Positions 9,189-18,708 of a stretch of 64,000 bases of DNA are shown one piece after another. Position 1 is the stretch's first letter; the number at the start of each line of letters is the position of its first letter. The notes under the pieces were generated by a model that saw only the letters and a program-made list of their open reading frames with translations, did not search any database and was not told where the DNA came from. Source of the DNA: Dyadobacter subterraneus (lineage in GTDB: Bacteria > Bacteroidota > Bacteroidia > Cytophagales > Spirosomataceae). A program made the translations under genes and the position numbers. The stretch covers positions 3,760,501-3,824,500 of the forward strand of contig NZ_JACYGY010000001.1 of the NCBI RefSeq assembly GCF_015221875.1, given 5' to 3'.

Positions 9189-9300
9189 GTATTCAAATTA
9201 TTTTATTAATCCCAAAAAACAGCTCAGGCACGATAGTTGAATAGTTTTTAACAATGTGAAACAATTTTCACAGCACAGTTAAAACTTTACCAAACTAACC

Positions 9301-9984
9301 ATGCTTATTAAAAAATTAAGTTTTCAGATATTCCAGATTGCGATGCTTTTCAATATTGCATCCTTTTCACCAGCCGTTGCGCAGGATAAGGAAGATGATA
9401 AAATTAAAGCGGCCACATCTGTTCTAAATGATTTTAGTCAGATGAAAGAAAATATTCCGGCGCAGCTGCTCGCCATTTCTCAGGGAATTATCATAGTGCC
9501 AAAAATGATTAACGCCGGCTTGATGGTCGGAGCGAAACATGGCAAAGGTATTGCGATGGTGAAAGGAACGAACGGCCAATGGAGTGACCCAATTTTCGTT
9601 ACCATTACAGGCGGAAGCGTTGGCGCACAAATTGGCGTACAGGCAACTGATTTAATTTTGGTTTTCAAGAACAGCAAGACTTTGACAGAAATTGGAAAAG
9701 GCAGCTTTACCCTTGGAGGTGACTTATCAGTAGCGGCAGGTCCGGTAGGAAGAAGTTCCTCAGCACAAACGGATTATAAGTTAGAAGCAGAAGTTTATTC
9801 TTATTCGCGAAGCAAAGGACTTTTTGCAGGTATTACCTTAAACGGAGCGGTATTGTCTGTGGATGGAAAAGCAAATAATGAATTTTACGATGATTCTTCT
9901 GATGCTAACACGATCCTGACTTCATCACACACAGATTCAAATCTGGTTGCAGATTTGAAAAATAAGCTGGAAAATTTTAAATAA
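9301..9984 (+). CDS. SYLF (Ysc84) lipid-binding domain protein, secreted
   Basis: A 227-residue protein with a signal peptide (about 1-27, ending PAVAQ) and a SYLF domain over the rest. Recognisable segments are IPAQLLAISQGIIIVP, GAKHGKGIAMVKG, WSDPIFVTITGGSVGAQIGVQ and an FAGITLNGAVLSVD stretch near the end. SYLF domains bind phosphoinositides in eukaryotes; bacterial members are exported proteins of unclear function, possibly acting at membranes. It is followed after 12 bp by the KTSC gene, so the two may be one unit. Family certain, function unknown. Confidence 0.88.
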   Translation: MLIKKLSFQIFQIAMLFNIASFSPAVAQDKEDDKIKAATSVLNDFSQMKENIPAQLLAISQGIIIVPKMINAGLMVGAKHGKGIAMVKGTNGQWSDPIFVTITGGSVGAQIGVQATDLILVFKNSKTLTEIGKGSFTLGGDLSVAAGPVGRSSSAQTDYKLEAEVYSYSRSKGLFAGITLNGAVLSVDGKANNEFYDDSSDANTILTSSHTDSNLVADLKNKLENFK

Positions 9985-9996
9985 AATTAACTCAAT

Positions 9997-10200
9997 ATGC
10001 CATCATCCGTTGTAGCCAAAATGATCTATAATGATGAAACAGAAACATTAAGAATCATTTATGTTTCCGGAATGGTATACGATTATAAAAAAGTCCCTTT
10101 GGAAGTCTACGAAGCAATGAAAGCTTCTGGCTCCAAAGGGACTTTTTTAAATCAGCAGATCAAGACCCGATATGAGTTTGAGAAAGTTGAATTAAAGTAG
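9997..10200 (+). CDS. KTSC domain protein
   Basis: A 67-residue protein that is a complete KTSC domain: an N-terminal strand pair (KMIYNDETETLRI), SGMVYDYKKVP, VYEAMKASGSKGTFLNQQI and a final RYEFEKV. KTSC domains occur alone or fused to lysyl-tRNA synthetase-like proteins and are thought to bind nucleic acid; no biochemical role is established here. It lies 12 bp after the SYLF gene and converges with the LytTR regulator gene, with 2 bp between the two stop codons. Confidence 0.85.
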   Translation: MPSSVVAKMIYNDETETLRIIYVSGMVYDYKKVPLEVYEAMKASGSKGTFLNQQIKTRYEFEKVELK

Positions 10201-10202
10201 AA

Positions 10203-10928
10203 TCACTTTACCCATAAATTCTTGCTTACGATCTGCTTCAAAACCTGCTCCCGATGATTTCTGCTTACCGGAATTCTATGCGATTGAATAAAAATCTCAT
10301 TTCCTTCAATACCTTCTACCCTGTTTACCGAAACGATGTAAGATTTATGAACACGGATAAAAAACCTGCTATCCAGGTTCTGTTCGAGGTTTTTCATGTA
10401 TAGTAAAGTCACAAACTTTCCTTTGTTGGTATAAATTGTGACGTAATTTTGCATTCCTTCAATAAACAGAATGTCTGTCAGGACGATCTTTTCATATTTA
10501 TTTCCACATTTGATAAAGAAATAATCTGCACCAGTTTCAGTCGCATTTTCACTGCTATTTTCTCTGTTGATCAGATTATGATAATCTTTCGCTTTTGAAG
10601 CTGCTTTGAAAAAACGCTCAAAAGTGATCGGTTTCAAAAGATAATCGAGTACATCCAGTTGAAAACTTTCCAATGCAAAACTTGGGAAGGCGGTTGTGAT
10701 CACAACCAACGGAGGATTTTTCACAATTTTCAAAAAATCAATTCCGCTCATTTTCGGCATTTGAATATCGAGAAAAATCAGGTCCACCGGATTTTCATCC
10801 AGCATCTTGATAAGCTCTACCGGATTTTCACATGTTCCTGTCAGATGCAGAAAATCAACTTCTCTGACATAATTGGCAATCCCTTCACGTGCCAGTGGCT
10901 CATCATCAACAATAACACAATTCAACAT
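10203..10928 (-). CDS. LytTR-family response regulator
   Basis: A 241-residue response regulator. The receiver domain (about 1-120) shows the acidic pair DDE at 8-10, the phospho-acceptor in FLDIQMPKMSG (Asp54) and a conserved Lys in YLLKPI. The LytTR DNA-binding domain occupies about 135-238 (FIEGMQNYVTIYT, RVHKSYIVSVN). The start is placed at the ATG at 10928 because MLNCVIVDDEP opens the receiver directly; the longer frame upstream would add 18 residues overlapping the kinase gene. It is the partner of the kinase encoded 19 bp upstream, and a good candidate regulator of the outer membrane protein gene transcribed divergently from 12424. Confidence 0.92.
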   Translation of the reverse strand: MLNCVIVDDEPLAREGIANYVREVDFLHLTGTCENPVELIKMLDENPVDLIFLDIQMPKMSGIDFLKIVKNPPLVVITTAFPSFALESFQLDVLDYLLKPITFERFFKAASKAKDYHNLINRENSSENATETGADYFFIKCGNKYEKIVLTDILFIEGMQNYVTIYTNKGKFVTLLYMKNLEQNLDSRFFIRVHKSYIVSVNRVEGIEGNEIFIQSHRIPVSRNHREQVLKQIVSKNLWVK

Positions 10929-10947
10929 AATAATATGAGTTTGGGAA

Positions 10948-12072
10948 TCAGGCCGCGATTTCTTCGAAATTACGAACCACAAGTTCAGAAAGTTTCAAGG
11001 AAAGCTTTACTTCAAAATCTGAATCTCTATTTTGGATTTCTAGTTGGTAATCTTCCGGATAAATAAGGTCCAGCCGTCTCTTTACATTTTTCAAACCAAT
11101 TCCACCATAATGGATCAAATCAGTAGTCAACTGAGGTGATGTGCTGTTCGAAACCGAAAAATTAAGCTCGGCTTGTTTCAGTTCGAGATGTATTTTAATC
11201 CAGTTGGTTTTGCCGCTATTCTTGGAAACGTGCTTAAACGCATTTTCAACAAAAACCATCAATACAAAAGGCGCGATACCAAGATGACCGGTATCTGCCG
11301 CATTCATTTGAAAATCAATTTCCACATTGTCATTCTGCCGCAATTTTTCGAGCTCAATAAAATTTTTCATGTATGCGATTTCCTTGCTTAACGGAATCTG
11401 GATATCGTTGCATTCATAAAGCTGATATCGCAAAAGTTCGGAAAATTTGGCCAGCGCATCAGACGCCATATCCGCGTTTTTATGAATCAGGAAAAAAATT
11501 GAATTGATTGTATTAAAAAGAAAATGAGGATTGAACTGGTTTTTCAAAAACTTCAATTCCGTTTCCAGTTTCTCTTTTTCCAGTTCCCGTTGCCGCCTTT
11601 CGGTTTGAATCCAGTTTTTAGTCAGTTTAATGCTCATTGCGAGTGTCATACTGGCAAGTGTTGAAGGAAAAGATGTTGTAGACAAAAAATATAGACATCC
11701 ACCATCAGGACCATACATGTCAACAAGCGTTTTTCCGGCGAAAAATGCAGCCAGATAATAGCCAGGCACTATCAGCAAAGACGCCGCCAAAATGGTCAAT
11801 GTCAGATAAATGACATATTCTGTAAATCTGCTTTTTTCCAGAAATTTCGGAATCAGATAATACAGATTGAAACAAATGGCAATGACCTGGAAAACAACAT
11901 AAAACAGAAATTTCACAGACATTGCTGTAAACAGAATACTGGCCGCCGCTTTAACAGGATTACCAATCGCAATCACCCACCAGAGATACTGATATGCACA
12001 CCAGAACGGAATGTGATACAGCTTGTATTTAAAAAACCAGTTTTGGTTTGATGTGTTTTCTGTTGTTATCAT
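10948..12072 (-). CDS. LytS-type sensor histidine kinase
   Basis: A 374-residue membrane kinase. Four transmembrane helices occupy about residues 20-150, followed by a short coiled linker (RRQRELEKEKLETELKFLK), the His_kinase dimerisation box QFNPHFLFNTINSI with phospho-accepting His183, and a C-terminal ATPase domain with the N box (FVENAFKHV) and a GGIGLKNVKRRL lid. There is no periplasmic sensor of any size, so the signal is probably sensed within the membrane. It phosphorylates the LytTR regulator encoded just downstream. The promoter must lie in the 351-bp gap shared with the divergent gene at 12424. Confidence 0.92.
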   Translation of the reverse strand: MITTENTSNQNWFFKYKLYHIPFWCAYQYLWWVIAIGNPVKAAASILFTAMSVKFLFYVVFQVIAICFNLYYLIPKFLEKSRFTEYVIYLTLTILAASLLIVPGYYLAAFFAGKTLVDMYGPDGGCLYFLSTTSFPSTLASMTLAMSIKLTKNWIQTERRQRELEKEKLETELKFLKNQFNPHFLFNTINSIFFLIHKNADMASDALAKFSELLRYQLYECNDIQIPLSKEIAYMKNFIELEKLRQNDNVEIDFQMNAADTGHLGIAPFVLMVFVENAFKHVSKNSGKTNWIKIHLELKQAELNFSVSNSTSPQLTTDLIHYGGIGLKNVKRRLDLIYPEDYQLEIQNRDSDFEVKLSLKLSELVVRNFEEIAA

Positions 12073-12423
12073 TTGTTAATCTGATTTCGGTCCTTTTCAA
12101 ATGTAAATAACCGTAACTCATTCTATATCAATCTTCAATTTCACTTTCGAAAATAATGATTTTCATTCTCTTTTCTTTATTGCAAGGCTGAAATGCGGCT
12201 ACTAATTGACGAAATGCATCACTGGAAGTGTAAACGGTTTGTGTTATTGATTTTCTCAAAATAAAAACAGGAATGAGCTCATTTCAGTATTTGATCAACT
12301 AGTTGCAGGCGGCTGTCAATCCAGTTTCTTCCTCAGTCAGCCTCATGATTCTTTTGTGTCACGATCCGCTGTCGCTTTGTAAAAACAGACGATAGTACAC
12401 TTTTCACAAAAAAGAATCTCACT
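12073..12423. other. Divergent intergenic region, kinase / OMP gene
   Basis: 351 bp separating the minus-strand lytS-like gene from the plus-strand outer membrane protein gene. It must hold both promoters. I found no perfect TAnnTTTG box, no convincing pair of LytTR half-sites and no conserved open frame. The sequence is otherwise unremarkable. Confidence 0.5.
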
Positions 12424-14889
12424 ATGAAATCATTGGTCTTAAACTTGCTATTTCTGGTATTGGCACAAAATGCATTGGGCCAGGTTACCGGAAAGTTTGT
12501 CTCCCAAAAGGAAGAACCTATTCCTTTTGCCACGGTACTGCTCTTAAATCCGGCTGATTCATCCTTAGTAAAAGGTTCTTTGACCAACGAAACCGGTGAC
12601 TTTGTCATTGAAAATGCCTCGGCGAATAAATATTTATTACGCTTCACCGCTGTCGGATTTCAAACCTGGACTTCCGGTACTTTCGAACTGACGGATGAAC
12701 AATTAACCAAAAATTTTGGAACATCGGTGATTCAGGAAGATACCAGACAATTGGGGGAAGTTGTCATTAAAGCTGAAAAACCTTTGTTCGAACAAAAAAT
12801 TGAAGGTATGGTGGTGAATGTTGAAAATAGTATCCTCACAAAAGGAAGTTCTGCGCTAAGTGTTTTGGAACGCGCTCCCGGCGTAGTGATTGACCATAGG
12901 AATAGCAGCATTTCTTTGAATGGGAAAGAAGGTGTGATGGTTATGATTAATGGAAAACTGATGCGTATGGCTTTGGCGCAGGTAGTGGCTTTACTGAATA
13001 GCACGAATGCCAGTGATATTGAAAAAATAGAATTGCTGACATCTCCGCCGTCAAGATATGATGCTGATGGAAACGCCGGACTGATTAATATTGTAATGAA
13101 AAAAAACAAAGACCAGGGCACAAGCGGATCGATCACACTTACAGGTGGTTATGGTTATCGTGAAAAAGCAATGGCTGGTTTTAATCTGAGTAAAAACACG
13201 GGGAAAATCAGTACTTACGGCTCCTACTCCTTTTCTCACGACCGGACATACAGTTACATGTACATTACAAGCAACCAAAATATGCCGGTTCTTGGAGGCC
13301 GGATTTTTGCGACTGTATACGATACCACCCGCTCTGAGCAAAATAATCATAACGCCACCGCCGGAATTGATTACAGGATAAATCCCAAAATGACTTTGGG
13401 TGGAAATATTAGTTATAATGCAAGCAGCTCATCCCCGTTGTCCATTACACGTGCATCTTACAATGTTTTACCGGACTCAATTTTGCTTTATCATGGTCAG
13501 GTTTCAGGAAATAACCATTGGAAAACGCTTAACTCTTCTGTTTATATTGAAAAAGAAATAAGAGCAGGTGAGAAAGTGAATTTTGATCTTGATTATCTGC
13601 GGTTCAAATACGATAGCCCGACTATTGTCAATAGTTCTTTCCTCAATCCCGACGGAACACGGGCTGGCACTAATGACAGTCTTTTTGCACCTATCCAGCG
13701 GGGATTTGCAGAAACTTCAATAAATGTTGGTGTTTTCAAATCAGATTATTCAAAATCTATTACAAAAAAAATCAAGATTGAAACTGGTGTTAAACAAACC
13801 TATTCGGATGGGAAAAGTTTGTCGGGAATTAAAAGTCTGGTGGATGGGCAATGGGTGAACCGATCTGAAACTTCCAACCAGATCAACATGAAGGAAAGTA
13901 TCAGTGCCGGATACGTTTCTGTCAATACCCAGCCTGATCCGACAATAAATCTAAATTTTGGTACCCGGGTTGAATATTCACATACCCATATGGATGATCC
14001 GAAAACGGAAGCAAATACGATTGACCGCAGGCTTGGGAAATTTTTTCCAAACATGTCTTTTTCCAAAAAATTCGACGAGGATAATGAATTGCAGTTTTCA
14101 TACGCTAAAAGAATCAGTCGACCAACTTACACGGATCTGGCATCATATGTGGCATATAGTGATCCCACAGCGGTTTATACAGGTAATCCTTTACTGAAAC
14201 CAACTATCACTGACAATATAAAACTTGGCTACAACTACCGAAATCTGGCATTTTCAATACTTTACAGCCAAGACAAAAACCCCATTGCACGTTATCAGAT
14301 CACACAAAGACCCCAAGCAAATTTGCTTTACATATCTCCACAGAATCTGGATTTCCAAAAAAATATTACCTTCCAAGCAAGTCTGCCATTGAAAATAAAT
14401 GACTGGTGGAGCATGAATTATGGGTTTGTCGGGGCATGGAGAAAATTTAAGATATCGTACACGTTGGTTCCTGTTGAAAAAACATATCTTAGTTATTCCA
14501 CCAATTTCAGTCAACTCTTTAAGTTGCCAAAAAACTTTTCCATGGAAATTTCCGGTTGGTACAATTCTTCATTTTACAATGGCTCAATCAAAATGCGCGG
14601 ATTTGGAATGCTGAATGCTGGAATAAAGAAAACGCTGAAAGGCAATGGAGGAAGTTTCCAATTTTCAGTGTCTGATATTTTGAGGACAATGCAGATAAAC
14701 AACTACTATGGCACCTTGACAACGGAAGCTTTTTCAATCAAAAATCACGTAACATTTAATACCGAATCCCGCGTTTCTCCTATTTTCAAACTAACATATT
14801 TCAGAACATTTGGAGGAAATAATAATAAAATCCGACAGGCTTCTTCCCCGGGATCGAAAGACGAAGCGGATCGTTTGAAGAATAATTAA
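12424..14889 (+). CDS. Outer membrane beta-barrel protein (OMP_b-brl_3 family)
   Basis: An 821-residue paralogue of the protein at 6232-8697 with the same layout: signal peptide (about 1-21), carboxypeptidase-regulatory-like domain (TGKFVSQKEEPIPFATVLL), plug-like segment with LSVLERAPGVVID and VMVMINGKL, then LLTSPPSRYDADGNAGLINIV, and a long beta-barrel. Substrate unknown. It sits divergently from a LytS/LytTR pair, a common arrangement for a target gene in Bacteroidota, so control by that pair is a reasonable guess. It is followed by the Nif3-like gene after 81 bp without an obvious terminator. Confidence 0.88.
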   Translation: MKSLVLNLLFLVLAQNALGQVTGKFVSQKEEPIPFATVLLLNPADSSLVKGSLTNETGDFVIENASANKYLLRFTAVGFQTWTSGTFELTDEQLTKNFGTSVIQEDTRQLGEVVIKAEKPLFEQKIEGMVVNVENSILTKGSSALSVLERAPGVVIDHRNSSISLNGKEGVMVMINGKLMRMALAQVVALLNSTNASDIEKIELLTSPPSRYDADGNAGLINIVMKKNKDQGTSGSITLTGGYGYREKAMAGFNLSKNTGKISTYGSYSFSHDRTYSYMYITSNQNMPVLGGRIFATVYDTTRSEQNNHNATAGIDYRINPKMTLGGNISYNASSSSPLSITRASYNVLPDSILLYHGQVSGNNHWKTLNSSVYIEKEIRAGEKVNFDLDYLRFKYDSPTIVNSSFLNPDGTRAGTNDSLFAPIQRGFAETSINVGVFKSDYSKSITKKIKIETGVKQTYSDGKSLSGIKSLVDGQWVNRSETSNQINMKESISAGYVSVNTQPDPTINLNFGTRVEYSHTHMDDPKTEANTIDRRLGKFFPNMSFSKKFDEDNELQFSYAKRISRPTYTDLASYVAYSDPTAVYTGNPLLKPTITDNIKLGYNYRNLAFSILYSQDKNPIARYQITQRPQANLLYISPQNLDFQKNITFQASLPLKINDWWSMNYGFVGAWRKFKISYTLVPVEKTYLSYSTNFSQLFKLPKNFSMEISGWYNSSFYNGSIKMRGFGMLNAGIKKTLKGNGGSFQFSVSDILRTMQINNYYGTLTTEAFSIKNHVTFNTESRVSPIFKLTYFRTFGGNNNKIRQASSPGSKDEADRLKNN

Positions 14890-14970
14890 AACAAACAACT
14901 TCGGTATATTGGCTGGGCAAATATTTAGATATACCTTGAATGACTTTTAAACCTTTTCCTATAAAGTCAT

Positions 14971-15900
14971 ATGAAAAAACCGATTCTGTCGCCCGGCATC
15001 TCCGTTTTGGACCGAAGAAAATTTATCATTAATACGATTAAATCCGCTGCCGGCCTGGCTATGATAAATCTCAGTCCGGCCTTTGCAAAAGAAAATAACT
15101 GGTCCGTCAAAAAACAATGGACCGTGCAGGAAATAATGGATTTTGTATTAAAAGAAGGCGGACTTACACCTTTGAAAGAGACAGTTGATATGATCAAAAT
15201 CGGGAAAGCAGATCAGGTTGTTACGGGAATTATTTCCACGATGTTCCCTACTATTGCCATCATTGAGGAGGCTGCAAAACGAAACGCCAATTTTATTATA
15301 GCACACGAACCTTCATTTTACAATCACAACGACAAATCTGATTGGGTAAAAAACAACGCCGTACTTAAAAAGAAACAGGACTTGCTGGATAAACATAAGA
15401 TGGTAATCTGGCGTTTTCATGACTATTGCCATTCCTTGAAACCAGATGCCGTAAGTTATGGTGTTGCGAAAAAAGCCAATTGGTTATCCTATTACAAAAC
15501 GGGGGATGTAATGTTAAAAATCCCCGCTGTTACGCTACAAAATCTTGTCAGTCATCTGAAAAAATCACTCGGAATTTCCCATGTACGGGTCATTGGAGAT
15601 ATGCAGCAAAGCTGTGAGCGTATCGCACTCCTTCCCGGTGCCTGGGGTGGTCCGATGCAGGTTTCAACAGCCGAAAAAGAAAAGCCGGATGTACTTATTG
15701 TTGGAGAATTATCCGAATGGGAAACAGCGGAGTATATCAGGGATGCAAGAAGTTTTGGCCAGAAAATTTCGCTGATTATTCTCGGACATGCTGTGAGTGA
15801 AGAGCCTGGAATGGAATGGTTTGCGGAATGGCTGCAACCAAAATTGCCAGACGTGAAAATTACACATCTGGCATCTGGTGACCCTTTTACCTGGCTTTAA
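14971..15900 (+). CDS. Nif3-like dinuclear metal protein with export signal
   Basis: A 309-residue Nif3/DUF34-family protein. Metal-site motifs are visible: IIAHEPSFYNHND near residues 109-121 and LGHAVSEEPGMEWFAEWL near 271-288, whose His and Glu complete a two-metal centre in solved homologues. Those homologues form hexamers and their enzymatic role is debated. Unusually, the N-terminus carries a Tat-like signal (DRRKFI, a hydrophobic stretch, then an AFA cleavage site near residue 38), whereas most Nif3 proteins are cytosolic. It converges with the oxidoreductase gene at 15926-17284, which also has a Tat-type signal. Confidence 0.83.
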   Translation: MKKPILSPGISVLDRRKFIINTIKSAAGLAMINLSPAFAKENNWSVKKQWTVQEIMDFVLKEGGLTPLKETVDMIKIGKADQVVTGIISTMFPTIAIIEEAAKRNANFIIAHEPSFYNHNDKSDWVKNNAVLKKKQDLLDKHKMVIWRFHDYCHSLKPDAVSYGVAKKANWLSYYKTGDVMLKIPAVTLQNLVSHLKKSLGISHVRVIGDMQQSCERIALLPGAWGGPMQVSTAEKEKPDVLIVGELSEWETAEYIRDARSFGQKISLIILGHAVSEEPGMEWFAEWLQPKLPDVKITHLASGDPFTWL

Positions 15901-15925
15901 ATCTTGAAATATTTCCGGAATCTGA

Positions 15926-17284
15926 TCAGTCCAGCTCAGGTTCCGGACCATGAATTCCGGCAGTTGCCGAAGAAGAATTTATTTTGACTGGCTTGCCTTC
16001 TTTGGCAGACTGATAAATGGCTTCCATAAGAATATGATCCTGCAAACCTTCTTCACCCGGCGTATAAGGTTTTATGTTTTTGATGATACAATCCGAAAAA
16101 TGATCCATCTCAATTGCAAACTGATCCGTTTCAGCAATGCCCACATTCTGGTTTAATTCCAGTTTTCCTTCGGCTCTGGCCGTCGTTAAATTCTGGCCTT
16201 TATACGCAAACGCCTTATCCAGATTAACCCAACCTTTCTCACAAAGCACCCGGTAATGTCTACTTTCATGCACATTATAATTCGTAGAACAGCTCGCAAT
16301 TACTCCACTTGGAAAACGCATCTGCCAGGAAACCATTTCTTCAATTTCCGTAAATAACGGGTTTCCGGGCGTCGTATATTTATAGGCGAAAATCTCGGTT
16401 GGTTCTTCTCCTAAAACAAATCTTGTCGTATTTAAACAGTACAAACCGATGTCCGGTAATGCGCCTCCACCGGCCAGCTTGATTTTGTGGCGCCAGTGAT
16501 CCGGATTTGCGCTGCTCTGACAATTGGATGCTTCCAGGAATTTGGGGGCTCCAAATTCTTTATTTTTTATCAATTCCCGCACCTTTCTGTTATGAGGCTG
16601 ATACTGGATCCTGTATGCAACCATCAGTTTAACGCCAGCCTTCGCACAGGCATCAATCATTTCCCTGCATTCCTGGGAAGTATTAGCCATCGGCTTTTCG
16701 CATAATATGTGCTTCCCCGCCTTAGCACCGCGGATGGTATATTCTTTATGCAGTCCGTTAGGCAATACGATATAAATGACGTCAACTTCCTTATTATTTT
16801 TTATCTGGTCGTATGTTTCATAACTATAACAGTTCTCAGATTTTATACCATACTGGGTTGCAACCTTTTTCATCTTTTCAGGACTACCGCTTACAAGGGC
16901 AGTCAGTTTCGAATTTTTGCAGCTGTTTAAAGCAGGAAGAATTTCTTCCAGTGATAGATGTCCCAGCCCAACTACTGCATAGCCAATTCTCTGATCCGGA
17001 GGCATAGGTGTTGGTGTTGGTCCGGATTGCTGATCCACCTCCGATTTCCATTTTTCCAAGACGATCGGTTCTGACTTATCGGCAGGAATTTTAGAAGGCG
17101 GCGAGGTAGCTTTTATGGAACTTTGAGCAAATACATCCATTCCTGCTCCTTCTATTACAAGACTTCCCACTGCGCCAATAGCCAGATATTTTCCTGTTTC
17201 TGACAAAAATCCTTTTCGGGAAATGGCTGAAAAATCTGAATTTTTACCTGAGAAATAATTTTGTTTCCTTGATTGTTTTTCCAT
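15926..17284 (-). CDS. Gfo/Idh/MocA family oxidoreductase, Tat-exported
   Basis: A 452-residue predicted NAD(P)-dependent sugar or polyol oxidoreductase. The N-terminus has a twin-arginine-like signal (SRKGFL followed by a hydrophobic stretch, residues about 22-55), a 30-residue Pro/Ser-rich linker, then the Rossmann fold with VVGLGHLSLEEILPAL, the EKPMA motif holding the catalytic Lys, and a GGGALPDIGLYCLN stretch in the substrate domain. Exported members of this family often act as glucose-fructose oxidoreductase-like enzymes with tightly bound cofactor, which suits folding before Tat export. Substrate unknown. Confidence 0.88.
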   Translation of the reverse strand: MEKQSRKQNYFSGKNSDFSAISRKGFLSETGKYLAIGAVGSLVIEGAGMDVFAQSSIKATSPPSKIPADKSEPIVLEKWKSEVDQQSGPTPTPMPPDQRIGYAVVGLGHLSLEEILPALNSCKNSKLTALVSGSPEKMKKVATQYGIKSENCYSYETYDQIKNNKEVDVIYIVLPNGLHKEYTIRGAKAGKHILCEKPMANTSQECREMIDACAKAGVKLMVAYRIQYQPHNRKVRELIKNKEFGAPKFLEASNCQSSANPDHWRHKIKLAGGGALPDIGLYCLNTTRFVLGEEPTEIFAYKYTTPGNPLFTEIEEMVSWQMRFPSGVIASCSTNYNVHESRHYRVLCEKGWVNLDKAFAYKGQNLTTARAEGKLELNQNVGIAETDQFAIEMDHFSDCIIKNIKPYTPGEEGLQDHILMEAIYQSAKEGKPVKINSSSATAGIHGPEPELD

Positions 17285-17326
17285 GATTTATGTTGATGAA
17301 GATGTAATGGATAAAGCCTATACAAA

Positions 17327-18121
17327 TCACATACCGGGCAATTTCAGACCTGAGGATTTTAAACTTTCCATTATTTTTTCCTGAACCGTCATCTTGGTAT
17401 CAATAAATCCATGCGCGTTGATCCAGACATTGACCATCACTTTATAACCATCGGATTCGATGGATGAAACACCAATTCTTCTTTCAGGAGATTCGAGGAT
17501 ATTTTGAGCATTATCAAGAACGTTGTTAACAATTTTTTTCACTTCGATAAAATCAATTGCATTACTGAACTTCAATTCAATATCAAGTCTTCTGCTTCCC
17601 GAGCCACTGATATTAATAATGACTTCGTTCGACAATTTGCTGTTGGGTACTACCACTTTTCGGTTGTCGAATGTGGTGACGATCGTGTAAAATATTTTGA
17701 TTGCCGTAACGGTTCCTTCCTGCCCCTGGGCCAGGATATTATCTCCAACCTGAAAAGGTTTTAGAAGCAAGATCAAAACTCCGCTGGCGAAATTTTGCAA
17801 TGTTCCTGACAAAGCCAGACCCGCTGCAACGCCAATTGCACCGATTAACGCTGCGAAAACGGTCATCTGTATACCGATGATCTGCATACCAGCTATGACC
17901 AGTAAAACCCTTAAAACAGTAATCGTTAAACTTAGCAGAAAAGGTGTCAGCGAAGGGTCAATTTCTTTTCTGACCATATGCGCCGACATGTATCTGGATA
18001 GCATTTTTATCAGCCAGAAACCGACAACAAGAACCGCAACTCCAAGTAAAAATGATGGCCCTTTGTCCAGAATCCAAAGATAAGCCTTATCATAAAATTC
18101 ACTTATTTTCATTACCATCAT
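17327..18121 (-). CDS. Small-conductance mechanosensitive channel (MscS)
   Basis: A 264-residue MscS-type channel. Three transmembrane helices lie at about 20-40, 58-80 and 88-120. The third is the pore helix, with the Gly/Ala-rich run GVAAGLALSGTLQNFASGV and its kink, followed by KPFQVGD at the start of the beta-domain and VVVPNSKLSNEVIIN in its core. Length fits the minimal MscS of E. coli (286). It releases solutes when membrane tension rises after osmotic downshock. The start could be the ATG at 18121, 18118 or 18112; the third, opening MKISEF, is equally plausible. Confidence 0.92.
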   Translation of the reverse strand: MMVMKISEFYDKAYLWILDKGPSFLLGVAVLVVGFWLIKMLSRYMSAHMVRKEIDPSLTPFLLSLTITVLRVLLVIAGMQIIGIQMTVFAALIGAIGVAAGLALSGTLQNFASGVLILLLKPFQVGDNILAQGQEGTVTAIKIFYTIVTTFDNRKVVVPNSKLSNEVIINISGSGSRRLDIELKFSNAIDFIEVKKIVNNVLDNAQNILESPERRIGVSSIESDGYKVMVNVWINAHGFIDTKMTVQEKIMESLKSSGLKLPGM

Positions 18122-18708
18122 ATTAAATAAACCTTTGATTTATGGCTATACGTGAAATTTTCGTTCCAAAATCACAAATGGATGATCAATGTACTTTTGG
18201 GACATGTCTGGTCTTCTGGTTTTGTAAAACTAAAAACATGCATAAAACACTGACATTTCGTTAAAGCGTAACTTTAACGAAAATCGCAAAATCACAACAG
18301 CCCAAACTTGATTACTATATATAGTTCTGAAATAAAGACATTTAAGAAAATTGATACCTCAGTAAAAAAGAATATTCAAAAGAGGTTGAAGTATTTAATT
18401 CATGGTTATTCATTGCTTTAATCATGAATTCTGATTTGTGATCCTAGTTTTTTTTGAAATACAGACTACAAACAAGATTTATGTCAAATAAACCAATGGA
18501 GGTACATTCTGGTTAGAATTGAGGATAAATCACCCCTGACTTGCGTATTGATTAGACAGTGTAAAATGAAAAAATTTTGGCAATGATGTTTGAAAATACT
18601 TAATTGTAGACCGGTGGCACATTATTTACAAGATATTCTTTGAAAGAATATTTGAAAGAAAATTGTCATTATTCAACAGATTAATCAAAGACTTAAACTA
18701 TACTATTT
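18122..18708. other. 587-bp intergenic region with two inverted repeats
   Basis: No supported gene. It holds a perfect 11-bp inverted repeat with a 5-base loop (18256-18266 / 18272-18282), a perfect 9-bp palindrome with a single central base (18633-18651) about 58 bp before the metallopeptidase ATG, and a TACTTTTG match to the -7 consensus on the plus strand at 18192-18199. Neither repeat is followed by a T-run. The second palindrome is positioned like an operator for the gene at 18709. Confidence 0.5.
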
